This document shows, piece after piece, positions 37,197 through 43,468 of a stretch of DNA of 45,490 nucleotides. Source of the DNA: a virus. The DNA lies in IMG/VR virus record IMGVR_UViG_3300005594_000003, positions 1 through 45,490 of that record; one strand, 5' to 3'. The notes under the pieces were generated by a model. That model was not told the origin of the DNA, did no database searches, and worked only from the letters and a program-made list of their open reading frames with translations. How positions within the stretch are numbered: position 1 is the stretch's first letter; the number at the start of each line of letters is the position of its first letter. A program made the translations under genes and the position numbers.

Positions 37197-37735
37197 TGCG
37201 CTGCCCCCTGTGTTGCCGTTTCAGTGAGTGACCAGAGGTAATGCGTACCAACGTCGCGGCTCACCACTTTGCCACCCCTGCGAAGCTGGCCCCGCAGGCA
37301 GTAGCCTATCTGGTTCGTCGTTAGGTCAGCGCCTTTTTCCCGCACCTTTTCCGCGATCTGGCGGGTTGTCATTTCGCCCTGCATCACAGACATGACCAGC
37401 CGGGAGATTTCCCCGCGCGGCAAATCGTTGATGTTTCGCCGCGTATCCTCAGAGCCTTTCAGCAAGTGACGATCCACCTTTCCTGTGCTGTAAACATTGC
37501 TAAGAAAGTCAGCATCCATGCCCGCCAGTTCGCAAACCATGCGGAAGTCTTTGCCGCACTGGCGTATCCAGCGGTCAGCCGTGATCTGCTCCATCTTGTC
37601 TTGCCGCGCGTTGCCGTCATAGGTGGCGTCGATGAAAGCCCGGTGCAGAACGGCCTGCCACATTTCACGCGATGCCGCTGCGCCGCTGTGGGCATGTACC
37701 TGCTCGTCAGATGCGATTAGTCCGATGTGGCTCAT
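37193..37735 (-). CDS. Probable DNA-binding regulator
   Basis: 180 residues. The N-terminal half contains QAVLHRAFIDATYDGNARQDKMEQITADRWIRQCGKDFRMVCELAGMDADFLSNVY, a helical region resembling those of phage replication or regulatory proteins. The C-terminal part (RLVMSVMQGEMTTRQIAEKVREKGADLTTNQIGYCLRGQLRRGGKVV) is a winged helix. Four-base overlaps with both neighbours. Confidence 0.65.
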   Translation of the reverse strand: MSHIGLIASDEQVHAHSGAAASREMWQAVLHRAFIDATYDGNARQDKMEQITADRWIRQCGKDFRMVCELAGMDADFLSNVYSTGKVDRHLLKGSEDTRRNINDLPRGEISRLVMSVMQGEMTTRQIAEKVREKGADLTTNQIGYCLRGQLRRGGKVVSRDVGTHYLWSLTETATQGAAQ

Positions 37736-37989
37736 TGCATACGCTCCCCTGCTGGTGGGTTGTTGACGCCGAAAGGCGATAGGCTCTCAGGGTCGCGGGA
37801 TGCGAAGCCCTGCCGGACAACGCGCCATGTCAGCCCGTTGCGCTTTACGAAGTTGTTGAGGTCCACAAGGCGCATCTCCAGCACCTTCGCCGCCTCTGTC
37901 TGGGTCATGCCCCGCGCTTCCAGAGCCATGACGGCTTCGGCCTTTTCAAGCGCGTGGCGGTCGAGCATTTCTTTCCATGTCTCGGTCAT
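37732..37989 (-). CDS. Small helix-turn-helix protein
   Basis: 85 residues. AEAVMALEARGMTQTEAAKVLEMRLVDLNNFVKRNGLTW is a clear helix-turn-helix of the sigma-70 region 4/Fis-like kind. A short polar tail follows. Probably a transcription regulator of the early-left region. Confidence 0.7.
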   Translation of the reverse strand: MTETWKEMLDRHALEKAEAVMALEARGMTQTEAAKVLEMRLVDLNNFVKRNGLTWRVVRQGFASRDPESLSPFGVNNPPAGERMQ

Positions 37990-38219
37990 GCCAGCGCCCC
38001 CTCGTACATCTCAAGAATTGCGGTTTCCTCGGCCAAGTCGTCGCGGTCACGCTTGCGACGGGCGATTACCTTGCGGACAATGGCGGCGTCATACCCAAGG
38101 CCCTTCAATTCCGCGAAAACCTCCTTCGTCGCTTCGGCAATGTCGGCCTTCTCGCTGTTGAGGCGTTCGATCCGCTCCACAAAGGCGCGGAGTTCGTCGG
38201 CTGCTACTCGGTCGGTCAT
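37986..38219 (-). CDS. GapR-like nucleoid-associated protein (DUF2312)
   Basis: 77 residues from ATG 38219. ADELRAFVERIERLNSEKADIAEATKEVFAELKGLGYDAAIVRKVIARRKRD is nearly diagnostic of DUF2312/GapR. In Caulobacter, GapR binds overtwisted AT-rich DNA ahead of replication forks and stimulates gyrase and topoisomerase IV. A phage copy in the replication operon may promote fork progress on phage DNA. Full domain length, with no extension. Confidence 0.9.
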   Translation of the reverse strand: MTDRVAADELRAFVERIERLNSEKADIAEATKEVFAELKGLGYDAAIVRKVIARRKRDRDDLAEETAILEMYEGALA

Positions 38220-38533
38220 TGTGCGGCCCTCCCGACGAGCGAGCGGCTGATCTTTTCCAGCCCGGTCAGAACGCCATGCACCCAATCCACGACAGGCCCA
38301 GTGTGGTGCTTGCCGTCGAGCAATAGCCGATGTTCCCCCGTGTCGTTTTCTGTAATGTTGGCGCTAATCGTATCGGCCTGCCATTTGATCGCCCCTTCAA
38401 GTTCTTGGATGCGGTCAGCTTGGGCGCGCATTATCCCGGCGTATTTATGGCCCGCTGGATATCCCAAAGCCTTCGCCTCATCGTCCAGTTCTGCACATGC
38501 GGCCTCCACCGCCTCGCGTGATATGTCGGTCAT
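38216..38533 (-). CDS. Early-left coiled-coil protein
   Basis: 105 residues. The N-terminus (TDISREAVEAACAELDDEA, MRAQADRIQELEG) resembles the rightward gene at 2372, suggesting a shared module. Middle DTGEHRLLLDGKHHTGPVVDWVHGVLTGLE. Function unknown. Overlaps gapR and the loader gene by four bases. Confidence 0.65.
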   Translation of the reverse strand: MTDISREAVEAACAELDDEAKALGYPAGHKYAGIMRAQADRIQELEGAIKWQADTISANITENDTGEHRLLLDGKHHTGPVVDWVHGVLTGLEKISRSLVGRAAQ

Positions 38534-38961
38534 GCTGTCTCTCCTGTGTGGTTGGCGCGGCGAACTGCGAAGCCCGCCTGCTTGACGTATTCGGCAACGC
38601 GGGCGCGTTCCTCGGCTGTGGGTTCGGGGCGTTCCGGCTCCGCTGGCGCGGGCTGGCGAACAAGCGTTGGGCGCGGCATGGCCTCACGGGCCAAGACATA
38701 GATTGCCCCCGGTGTCGGCTTGCGGCGCGGCTCTTCGCGCTGGTACTGGATGCAGGCTTTCTGGATTGCGTCTTGCGGCAAGCCTTCCAGCACATCGGCC
38801 CAATCCTTGCCCATCGCTGCCGTTAGCGCCTCGCTGTCGTCGTCGCGCCAGTAGTGGCTTAGAAGGGTGAACGAGCGGCCAGCGATCCACTCACGATGAG
38901 ATTGCCGCTCCTGAGATGAAGGCGTTTTGCTTGAATTCTGATTTGCTAGGGCGTTTGTCAT
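38530..38961 (-). CDS. Probable replication accessory / helicase-loader-like protein
   Basis: 143 residues. GGAGG six bases before the ATG at 38961 fixes the start and means the first 71 bases overlap the initiator gene in another frame. LLSHYWRDDDSEALTAAMGKDWADVLEGLPQDAIQKACIQYQREEPRRKPTPGAIYVLAREAM is a helical domain found next to replication initiators in phages. A Pro-rich linker and a basic tail follow. By analogy with lambda O-P it may load helicase; the identity is inferred. Confidence 0.65.
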   Translation of the reverse strand: MTNALANQNSSKTPSSQERQSHREWIAGRSFTLLSHYWRDDDSEALTAAMGKDWADVLEGLPQDAIQKACIQYQREEPRRKPTPGAIYVLAREAMPRPTLVRQPAPAEPERPEPTAEERARVAEYVKQAGFAVRRANHTGETA

Positions 38962-39787
38962 TTTGTCCTCCGTGGATTGCTCTGAAAGGGGCTGGCGTTA
39001 TTGCCGGGGCGTTCTTGGCGGCTGCGAAGTGGCGCAGCGGCTCAATGAAATATCTGAGGCTACCGGGCGGGCCGTCGCGCTTGCGCTTCGCAGTCTCGGC
39101 CACGATTTCGAGCGTCTCGCTTTCGCTGAGAGAAAGATCATTGCGGGCCTTGTCGAACTCCGCGAACTCTGCGCGGCCTCCGATGGTCCTGCCATTTGCT
39201 GTGAGTCCCGATGCGTCATGGCCTGCGGCAACCAAAACCTTCTCGCGAAAGGTCAGGTCCGCGCCCGCGCTATCATCATCAATCTTATCTGTATTTGGTT
39301 CTGGTTCTTCGCGATATGTCTGCGACGGCTTTTCTAAGCTATTGTTTTTATTATGTGCGCCGCTGTTTTCAGCGAGATTATCTCCAGATTTACTTGAGAT
39401 TATCTCCGGTTTATCTCCAGATGATCCCGCGTTAATCTCCAGATCAGAGGTTTTAGCCTGCCCGGCGGATGAGGCATTTTCGGATTGCTGCCCCTGATAT
39501 TTCTTCTGCTTGGCCTTTTCCTTCTCCGCTCTGCCGTTGCAGATCAGGCCGTCTTTTACGCTGATCTTGCCCCGCTCAATCAGAGATTTGCGCAGCGAAT
39601 TCCACTTGCGAACAGATGTGCCAAGTTGGCCCGCGATGTACTGGGGATCATCTGGCAAGCCCCGTGCGCCCATCATATAGATGAGGTCCAGCACGAGGCC
39701 GTATGCGCCCTTCTCTTCCAGCGACATGCCTGCCGTGCCTTCAAAGAAGTCGCGCGGGTAGCGGGGATAGTAAGGTAGAGCGTTCAT
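38891..39787 (-). CDS. Replication initiator, DUF1376 family
   Basis: 298 residues from ATG 39787. ALPYYPRYPRDFFEGTAGMSLEEKGAYGLVLDLIYMMGARGLPDDPQYIAGQLGTS is the DUF1376/YdaU domain (1-80), with winged-helix character. A low-complexity linker (about 100-190: KSGDNLAENSGAHNKNNSLEKP) contains the iteron DNA. A C-terminal helical region ends in FIEPLRHFAAAKNAP. DUF1376 proteins are phage initiators, as lambda O is, and the origin also lies inside this gene. Confidence 0.85.
   Translation of the reverse strand: MNALPYYPRYPRDFFEGTAGMSLEEKGAYGLVLDLIYMMGARGLPDDPQYIAGQLGTSVRKWNSLRKSLIERGKISVKDGLICNGRAEKEKAKQKKYQGQQSENASSAGQAKTSDLEINAGSSGDKPEIISSKSGDNLAENSGAHNKNNSLEKPSQTYREEPEPNTDKIDDDSAGADLTFREKVLVAAGHDASGLTANGRTIGGRAEFAEFDKARNDLSLSESETLEIVAETAKRKRDGPPGSLRYFIEPLRHFAAAKNAPAITPAPFRAIHGGQNDKRPSKSEFKQNAFISGAAISS
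39374..39444. repeat. Four iterons, candidate replication origin inside the initiator gene
   Basis: Four copies of TTATCTCCAGAT or close variants start at 39378, 39400, 39411 and 39433 (the second ends CCGGTT; the fourth is TAATCTCCAGAT). Spacing is 22, 11 and 22 bases, whole turns of DNA. Since 11 is not a multiple of three, the copies fall in different reading frames and are not repeats of protein. An AT-rich stretch lies at 39330-39355 (CTAAGC, then TATTGTTTTTATTATG). This is the lambda-type origin plan. Confidence 0.7.
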
Positions 39788-40170
39788 GCGGCCCCCGTTT
39801 CTGCTGTCTTGACGCCCCACTCGCTGAGGCATTCGCGCACGTCTTCAATGCTGCGGACAACGGCCACCCGATAACCAAGGCTACGCAGTTGGTCGTGAAC
39901 CTCTTTCTGCGCATCGGGCACGCGCCTGCCCTCGGCTTTCACCTCCAAGAAGAACGCGCCCAATTCGGCAGGCGGCATGACCACAAGGTCAGGGAAGCCC
40001 GTGACGGTCCCTGCCAGCTTGTTGTTCTTCGCATGAAGCATTGCAGCCGTGCCGCGCTTGCGGCGGTGCTCGTTAGGGCTATGATGGACCAAGGCACCCG
40101 GCAGGACGCGCCGCAGGAAAGCGACGATGCTGCGCTGGATCGGCCCTTCTCTGTCGATAGGCTTTGCCAT
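39784..40170 (-). CDS. VRR-NUC domain nuclease
   Basis: 128 residues. HHSPNEHRRKRGTAAMLHAKNNKLAGTVTGFPDLVVM and FFLEVKAEGRRVPDAQKEVHDQLRSLGYRVAVVRSIEDV hold the PD-(D/E)xK residues Asp61, Glu76 and Lys78. VRR-NUC enzymes, some of them structure-specific or junction-resolving, are encoded in many phage replication modules. Overlaps DUF1376 by four bases. Confidence 0.92.
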   Translation of the reverse strand: MAKPIDREGPIQRSIVAFLRRVLPGALVHHSPNEHRRKRGTAAMLHAKNNKLAGTVTGFPDLVVMPPAELGAFFLEVKAEGRRVPDAQKEVHDQLRSLGYRVAVVRSIEDVRECLSEWGVKTAETGAA

Positions 40171-40379
40171 TAGCTGCGCCTCGCAATCTCGCGGTCGATG
40201 TAGAACCGGGCCTTTTCCAAGTCCTCAATCGCATCGCCCTTGAGGTCTGCCCGCCAAATGTACTTAACGGCATTGCCGAGGCAGAACCCCATGTGTTCGG
40301 TGATCTGGATGCACTCCACCTTCGACGGATGGCTGGTGTAGTGCGGCGGCTGGTTAACCATGTCGGGCTTGTCGCTCAT
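40170..40379 (-). CDS. DUF3310 protein
   Basis: 69 residues. VNQPPHYTSHPSKVECIQITEHMGFCLGNAVKYIWRADLKGDAIEDLEKARFYIDREI is the complete DUF3310 domain. It is widespread in phage nucleotide/replication modules; the role is not known. Overlaps the nuclease gene by one base. Confidence 0.92.
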   Translation of the reverse strand: MSDKPDMVNQPPHYTSHPSKVECIQITEHMGFCLGNAVKYIWRADLKGDAIEDLEKARFYIDREIARRS

Positions 40380-40621
40380 ACACGCACCTCAATGACGTCG
40401 GAATTCCCGACATCATCCCCGGCCTGCGCCTCCAGCGAATAGCTTGCGACCCGCGCCCCGGTGTCTGTCTCGACCATGGCGCGGTTGATCTTGTGCCCCG
40501 CTTGGCGAAGGTCATAGATGCGGCCTGAAAGCCGGAAACAGCCGCACAGGCTAAGCGCGTCCATCGGCGTGATGTGACGGCCTGCCTTGAGGGCGGAGAG
40601 GATTTGGTCGGTCTGGGTCAT
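40376..40621 (-). CDS. Helix-turn-helix domain protein (HTH_39 type)
   Basis: 81 residues from ATG 40621. TQTDQILSALKAGRHITPMDALSLCGCFRLSGRIYDLRQAGHKI is the common phage HTH_39 winged helix. A beta-rich tail follows (VETDTGARVASYSLE). Probably a DNA-binding accessory protein. ATGA overlaps on both sides. Confidence 0.85.
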   Translation of the reverse strand: MTQTDQILSALKAGRHITPMDALSLCGCFRLSGRIYDLRQAGHKINRAMVETDTGARVASYSLEAQAGDDVGNSDVIEVRV

Positions 40622-41271
40622 AGGTCGAAGCCCTCCTGTTCTGCGTCGGAACGGCTCAACATCAGCAGGCGGGTATCTTCGGGGCGGGTCTTGCCATCCC
40701 AGACATACCAAGCGTTGAGCATCGGCGGCGCACCGGCTCCGGTGAAGTCAATACGCCAGCGCATGAGGTAGACACGGGCGGGAGGATTCCGCGCCCAAAG
40801 GCCAGCCCGCGATTCCGCGCCGGGCCAGTTGAACGGCAGCAACAGCGCCATGTAATCAACGCCGAGAACGTCCAACGCGTGGCGGTTCCATGCCCCTGTA
40901 TTGCACTCGCAAAAAGGTGGGTTGGTTACGATTGCGTTTGCTGGTGCCGTCGAAAAGTCATAGAATGAGCGAAGGTCAGCTCCCGCGCCACGGTCTACAA
41001 GATCCGAGCATGTGACGCTGTATCCCGCCGCCTCAATTTCGCGCGCCATAGCGCCATCACCGCAGGCAGGCTCCCAGATGGTAGGGAACCGATCAAGATA
41101 TGCTTTCTCAGCCTTTAGAATGGCTCTGGTTGGCTCTGGCGGGGTTGGGTAGAAGTCGTCTTTCTCGCGCGGCATCTCGTCCACAAAGACAGGAACGCCG
41201 TCGATAAGATCCGCCATTACCGGATGCGCCGTTTTCCCGGTCGCTCTGAAAAGCCCGCGCGCGCTGCTCAT
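40618..41271 (-). CDS. DNA adenine methyltransferase-like protein
   Basis: 217 residues. WEPACGDG (residues 66-73) is SAM-binding motif I, AAGYSVTCSDLVDRG follows it, and NPPF (117-120) is motif IV of N6-adenine methyltransferases. DFYPTPPEPTRAIL at the N-terminus is typical of phage-borne orphan enzymes. It may protect phage DNA from restriction or mark it. The recognition sequence is not predictable here. It follows a terminator, so it may need antitermination or its own promoter. Confidence 0.85.
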   Translation of the reverse strand: MSSARGLFRATGKTAHPVMADLIDGVPVFVDEMPREKDDFYPTPPEPTRAILKAEKAYLDRFPTIWEPACGDGAMAREIEAAGYSVTCSDLVDRGAGADLRSFYDFSTAPANAIVTNPPFCECNTGAWNRHALDVLGVDYMALLLPFNWPGAESRAGLWARNPPARVYLMRWRIDFTGAGAPPMLNAWYVWDGKTRPEDTRLLMLSRSDAEQEGFDL

Positions 41272-41283
41272 ACGTCACCCCCA

Positions 41284-41316
41284 AAAGGCCCGGCGACGGG
41301 GAGAAACGCCGCCGGG
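41284..41316 (-). terminator. Intrinsic terminator/attenuator in early-left operon
   Basis: On the minus strand, arms CCCGGCGGCG and CGTCGCCGGG form ten pairs (one G-T) around an eight-base loop, followed by CCTTTTGG. It lies between the membrane-protein gene and the methyltransferase gene and would separate immediate-early from delayed-early genes. Confidence 0.65.
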
Positions 41317-41401
41317 CTAGTTGGCCGACCGTCATGGCAACGGCTGGCTACAGGAGGAACTGACGCAGTAACGTACCGCTGCGCCTCGGATGCTGGGGAG
41401 G

Positions 41402-41683
41402 TCATGCTGCGATCCAAAAAATGTAGGCCAGCGTTGTGAGATTGATGACTATGGAGATTGCGCAGATGATATTGGCCTTGCCGTAAGCGGATAACGCCCG
41501 ATCATACGCTGCCAAGGATGATTGCTGCATGTCCTCCGCAAGGTCTGCCGCTTCGCTTGCTGCATCAATCGCGTCAGCTATCTCGCGCAGGTATTCGGCG
41601 CTTATGTGACCACCACCACGAGCCGCATGGACGCGCAGGCGCTCTGGCAGGGTCAGTATGTCGGGGGCTGTGCGTGTGGTCAT
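41402..41683 (-). CDS. Tail-anchored membrane protein
   Basis: 93 residues. The N-terminal two thirds are helical and acidic (LPERLRVHAARGG, EYLREIADAIDAASEAADLAEDMQQSSLAAYDRALSAYG), then a single C-terminal membrane helix (IICAISIVINLTTLAYIFWIAA). It directly follows the Cro-like gene with a four-base overlap and is before a terminator, so it is expressed immediately. Exclusion or host takeover is possible but unproven. Confidence 0.65.
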   Translation of the reverse strand: MTTRTAPDILTLPERLRVHAARGGGHISAEYLREIADAIDAASEAADLAEDMQQSSLAAYDRALSAYGKANIICAISIVINLTTLAYIFWIAA

Positions 41684-41886
41684 TGCGCGGACTCCGCCAT
41701 CTTCTCGCGGATCGCCTTAATGGTAGACCAACGAAGTTCACGACCCGCCTCTAAGTCGCGCAGCAAGTTGGGGTCTCTGACGGCCCAAACACCAAAAGCG
41801 GTTTTGGAAACGCCATGCTCTTTGCGGTAGCGGGAAATGTCCGCAACCAGCCTTTCAATTTCGGGGTTTTGGGTGTGTGCGTTCAT
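41680..41886 (-). CDS. Cro-like DNA-binding protein
   Basis: 68 residues. EIERLVADISRYRKEHGVSKTAFGVWAVRDPNLLRDLEAGRELRWSTIKAIREKM is a compact XRE-type helix-turn-helix. It is divergent from the repressor and first in the leftward operon, like cro or an anti-repressor. Its promoter's -10 (TAAAAT) ends only six bases before the ATG, so the mRNA may be leaderless. Confidence 0.75.
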   Translation of the reverse strand: MNAHTQNPEIERLVADISRYRKEHGVSKTAFGVWAVRDPNLLRDLEAGRELRWSTIKAIREKMAESAQ

Positions 41887-41892
41887 GACACA

Positions 41893-41921
41893 ATTTTAGG
41901 AAACTTCCTAATGCATTGCAA
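41893..41921 (-). promoter_or_regulatory. Leftward early promoter
   Basis: Reverse strand: -35 TTGCAA (41921-41916), 17-base spacer, -10 TAAAAT (41898-41893). Operator 41896-41911 covers the -10 and spacer. Initiation seven bases after the -10 would fall at the A of the ATG at 41886. Confidence 0.75.
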
Positions 41922-41980
41922 GCATTTTCACTAGGACACTTCCAATTAGACGGGACGCGCCCATATAGGCTATATCCTAA
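41896..41980. promoter_or_regulatory. Left operator cluster, three 16-bp sites
   Basis: Site 1, TTAGGAAACTTCCTAA (41896-41911), is a perfect inverted repeat apart from its central pair. Site 2, CTAGGACACTTCCAAT (41931-41946), matches 12 of 16. Site 3, ATAGGCTATATCCTAA (41965-41980), keeps the outer TAGG/CCTA halves. Spacing is 35 and 34 bases. Site 3 lies on the likely -10 of the repressor promoter, site 1 on the leftward promoter. The arrangement resembles a lambda operator. Confidence 0.75.
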
Positions 41981-41983
41981 TCC

Positions 41984-42313
41984 ATGGAGAGAGACCCAAT
42001 AAACATGCTAGTCGCCAAGAACATCAAAGACTTGATGGAAGCACGTCATATCGACGCGGCGAAGCTGGCAAGAGCAGCGAACATTAACCCGACAGGTATC
42101 TATGATATTCTGTCAGGTAAGAGCCAAAGCCCGAAGATCGTAACCTTAGATAAAATTGCTAAGGCTTTGCGAGTACCCATTTCCGCACTATTTGAAACGG
42201 CCACCGATCTCGAACTCAAGTCAGATATTCTCGCCCTTATTGAGCGCCTACCCGCCCCTCAGCGTGAATTGCTCCTGAAGACTGCTCAGGCTTGGACTGA
42301 AGAAGCCGAATAA
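41984..42313 (+). CDS. CI-like repressor, short form (no peptidase domain)
   Basis: 109 residues. AKNIKDLMEARHIDAAKLARAANINPTGIYDILSGKSQSPKIVTLDKIAKALRVPISALFE is an XRE helix-turn-helix (residues 10-70). A short helical tail (LKSDILALIERLPAPQRELLLKTAQAW) probably dimerises. There is no S24/LexA peptidase domain, so induction would not be by RecA autocleavage. TATATC at 41971-41976 is a candidate -10, with the start eight bases on and no Shine-Dalgarno, as for lambda cI from PRM. Flanked by operators. Confidence 0.85.
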   Translation: MERDPINMLVAKNIKDLMEARHIDAAKLARAANINPTGIYDILSGKSQSPKIVTLDKIAKALRVPISALFETATDLELKSDILALIERLPAPQRELLLKTAQAWTEEAE

Positions 42314-42344
42314 CTTCCAATTTCAGCAGAATTAGCTGCCCCCG

Positions 42345-42376
42345 CGCCATTGAGTTAACCTCGGTGGCGTTTTTTT
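42345..42376 (+). terminator. Intrinsic terminator after repressor
   Basis: Arms CGCCATTGAG and CTCGGTGGCG (two G-T pairs) with a five-base loop, followed by seven T. It lies 32 bases after the repressor stop, a strong rho-independent terminator that isolates the repressor from the rightward early operon. Confidence 0.9.
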
Positions 42377-42444
42377 GTCCTAATGTGTTCATGCTTTACC
42401 CCCCAATGTTAACTTAGATAGCATAACGAACCTGTGTGTGTATA

Positions 42445-42497
42445 TTAGGAAGTTTCCGAAAATACTGCTTGACGATAGGATATTTCCTAACTACCTT
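42445..42497 (+). promoter_or_regulatory. Rightward early promoter with right operator pair
   Basis: -35 TTGACG (42469-42474), 17-base spacer, -10 TACCTT (42492-42497). Operator ATAGGATATTTCCTAA (42475-42490) fills the spacer, and TTAGGAAGTTTCCGAA (42445-42460) lies just upstream. Both match the left sites, so the same repressor should control both arms. Confidence 0.8.
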
Positions 42498-42547
42498 CTT
42501 TCCTACAGGCCACAACGGCCAGCCACAAGGCACATGGAGAGAACGCA

Positions 42548-42763
42548 ATGCAACACTTCACCTTTGACACCAACGACCCCGCCCCGATCTTCGCGCACAT
42601 CACTGCTGCTGGCGAGGCTGCGGGATTCACAGCCGAGGCGCTCAACCAGCTTGTTGACTGCTTTGAGCAAGACCTCCCCAGCATCTATGACCTGCCGCCC
42701 CTCGACTGGCACCGCGTAGACGACGACACCCCGCAAGGTGGTGCGCAGGAGGCGGCGCGATGA
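42548..42763 (+). CDS. First rightward early protein
   Basis: 71 residues, GGAGAG before ATG. FTFDTNDPAPIFAHITAAGEAAGFTAEALNQLVDCFEQDLPSIYDLPPLDWHRVDDD: acidic, helical. First gene downstream of the repressed promoter, like a lambda N position, but it is acidic, unlike N. Function unknown. Confidence 0.65.
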   Translation: MQHFTFDTNDPAPIFAHITAAGEAAGFTAEALNQLVDCFEQDLPSIYDLPPLDWHRVDDDTPQGGAQEAAR

Positions 42764-43017
42764 ACTGGCAACCTATCAAGACAGCGCCGAAGGATGGGAG
42801 CATTTTCTTGGCATGTAATGCAAACCCCGGCTTTCAGAAACCTGCCTGCATTTATTGGGACGATGGGTCGAGGTCTCTTAGCATTACGGGGCATTGGCGG
42901 ACATCGTTCCACGAACCAGCCGGGGTCAACCGTTTCACCCACTGGATGCCCCTCCCCGCAGCCCCCGTAGACGACGAGCAGACGCCCCCTAGTGCGGCGC
43001 AGGCGGTGCGGACATGA
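42760..43017 (+). CDS. DUF551 protein
   Basis: 85 residues. MNWQPIKTAPKDGSIFLAC and FTHWMPLPAAP are the start and end signatures of DUF551. The role is not known. A paralogue follows. Confidence 0.8.
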   Translation: MNWQPIKTAPKDGSIFLACNANPGFQKPACIYWDDGSRSLSITGHWRTSFHEPAGVNRFTHWMPLPAAPVDDEQTPPSAAQAVRT

Positions 43018-43286
43018 AGCAGACAGGCGGATATTTCGACAGCGGGTGTAGCTTAGAGGTTGCAGAGCCTGATCCGAACGGTTGGCAGCCCATCGCTACC
43101 GCGCCCAAAGATGGCACCGGGTTCCTGTACTTCCAGAAGCTGCCGTTTGGGCAGAAATGGATTGGCAGCGCAATCTATCATGAGGGCAAATGCCTGCACG
43201 TTCAGTGGAGCGGCGAAGAAGCCGAGTGGACGACGATCAACCCCACGCATTGGAAGCCGCTGCCCGGCGATCCGGTGGCAGCATGA
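43014..43286 (+). CDS. DUF551 protein, paralogue
   Basis: 90 residues. NGWQPIATAPKDGTGFLYFQ and THWKPLPGDP repeat the DUF551 pattern seen just upstream, with a 22-residue N-terminal extension (QTGGYFDSGCSLEVAEPDP). The pair probably arose by duplication. ATGA overlaps on both sides. Confidence 0.8.
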   Translation: MKQTGGYFDSGCSLEVAEPDPNGWQPIATAPKDGTGFLYFQKLPFGQKWIGSAIYHEGKCLHVQWSGEEAEWTTINPTHWKPLPGDPVAA

Positions 43287-43468
43287 CCCCACGCTGGACC
43301 GCCCAAGGCGACGGGCTGTTCACGGCACCGGGCGGCTACTCCGCAGACCAGCACAGCCCGCTAGAGGACCGCTACACGCTGCTCCTGCCCTGCGGTGCCA
43401 AGCATACCGGGACCGCGCAGGAATGCCGCGATTTTGCGGCGAAACACGCAAAGGAGAACGCATCATGA
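43283..43468 (+). CDS. Small hypothetical protein
   Basis: 61 residues from ATG 43283. TPRWTAQGDGLFTAPGGYSADQHSPLEDRYTLLLPCGAKHTGTAQECRDFAAKHA looks like a small beta-rich fold with a helical end. No family recognised. Confidence 0.6.
   Translation: MTPRWTAQGDGLFTAPGGYSADQHSPLEDRYTLLLPCGAKHTGTAQECRDFAAKHAKENAS

Noticed and set aside
39371-39444. CRISPR-like reading of the four short repeats
   Set aside because: Repeats are only 12 bases with 11- or 22-base periods, too short and close for a CRISPR array. An iteron origin explains them better.
41108-41335. Minus-strand 75-residue frame overlapping the methyltransferase start
   Set aside because: It runs through the terminator hairpin and mostly out of frame within the methyltransferase gene.
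41224-41439. Plus-strand 71-residue frame between methyltransferase and membrane-protein genes
   Set aside because: It spans the minus-strand terminator, has no ribosome binding site and no recognisable protein pattern.
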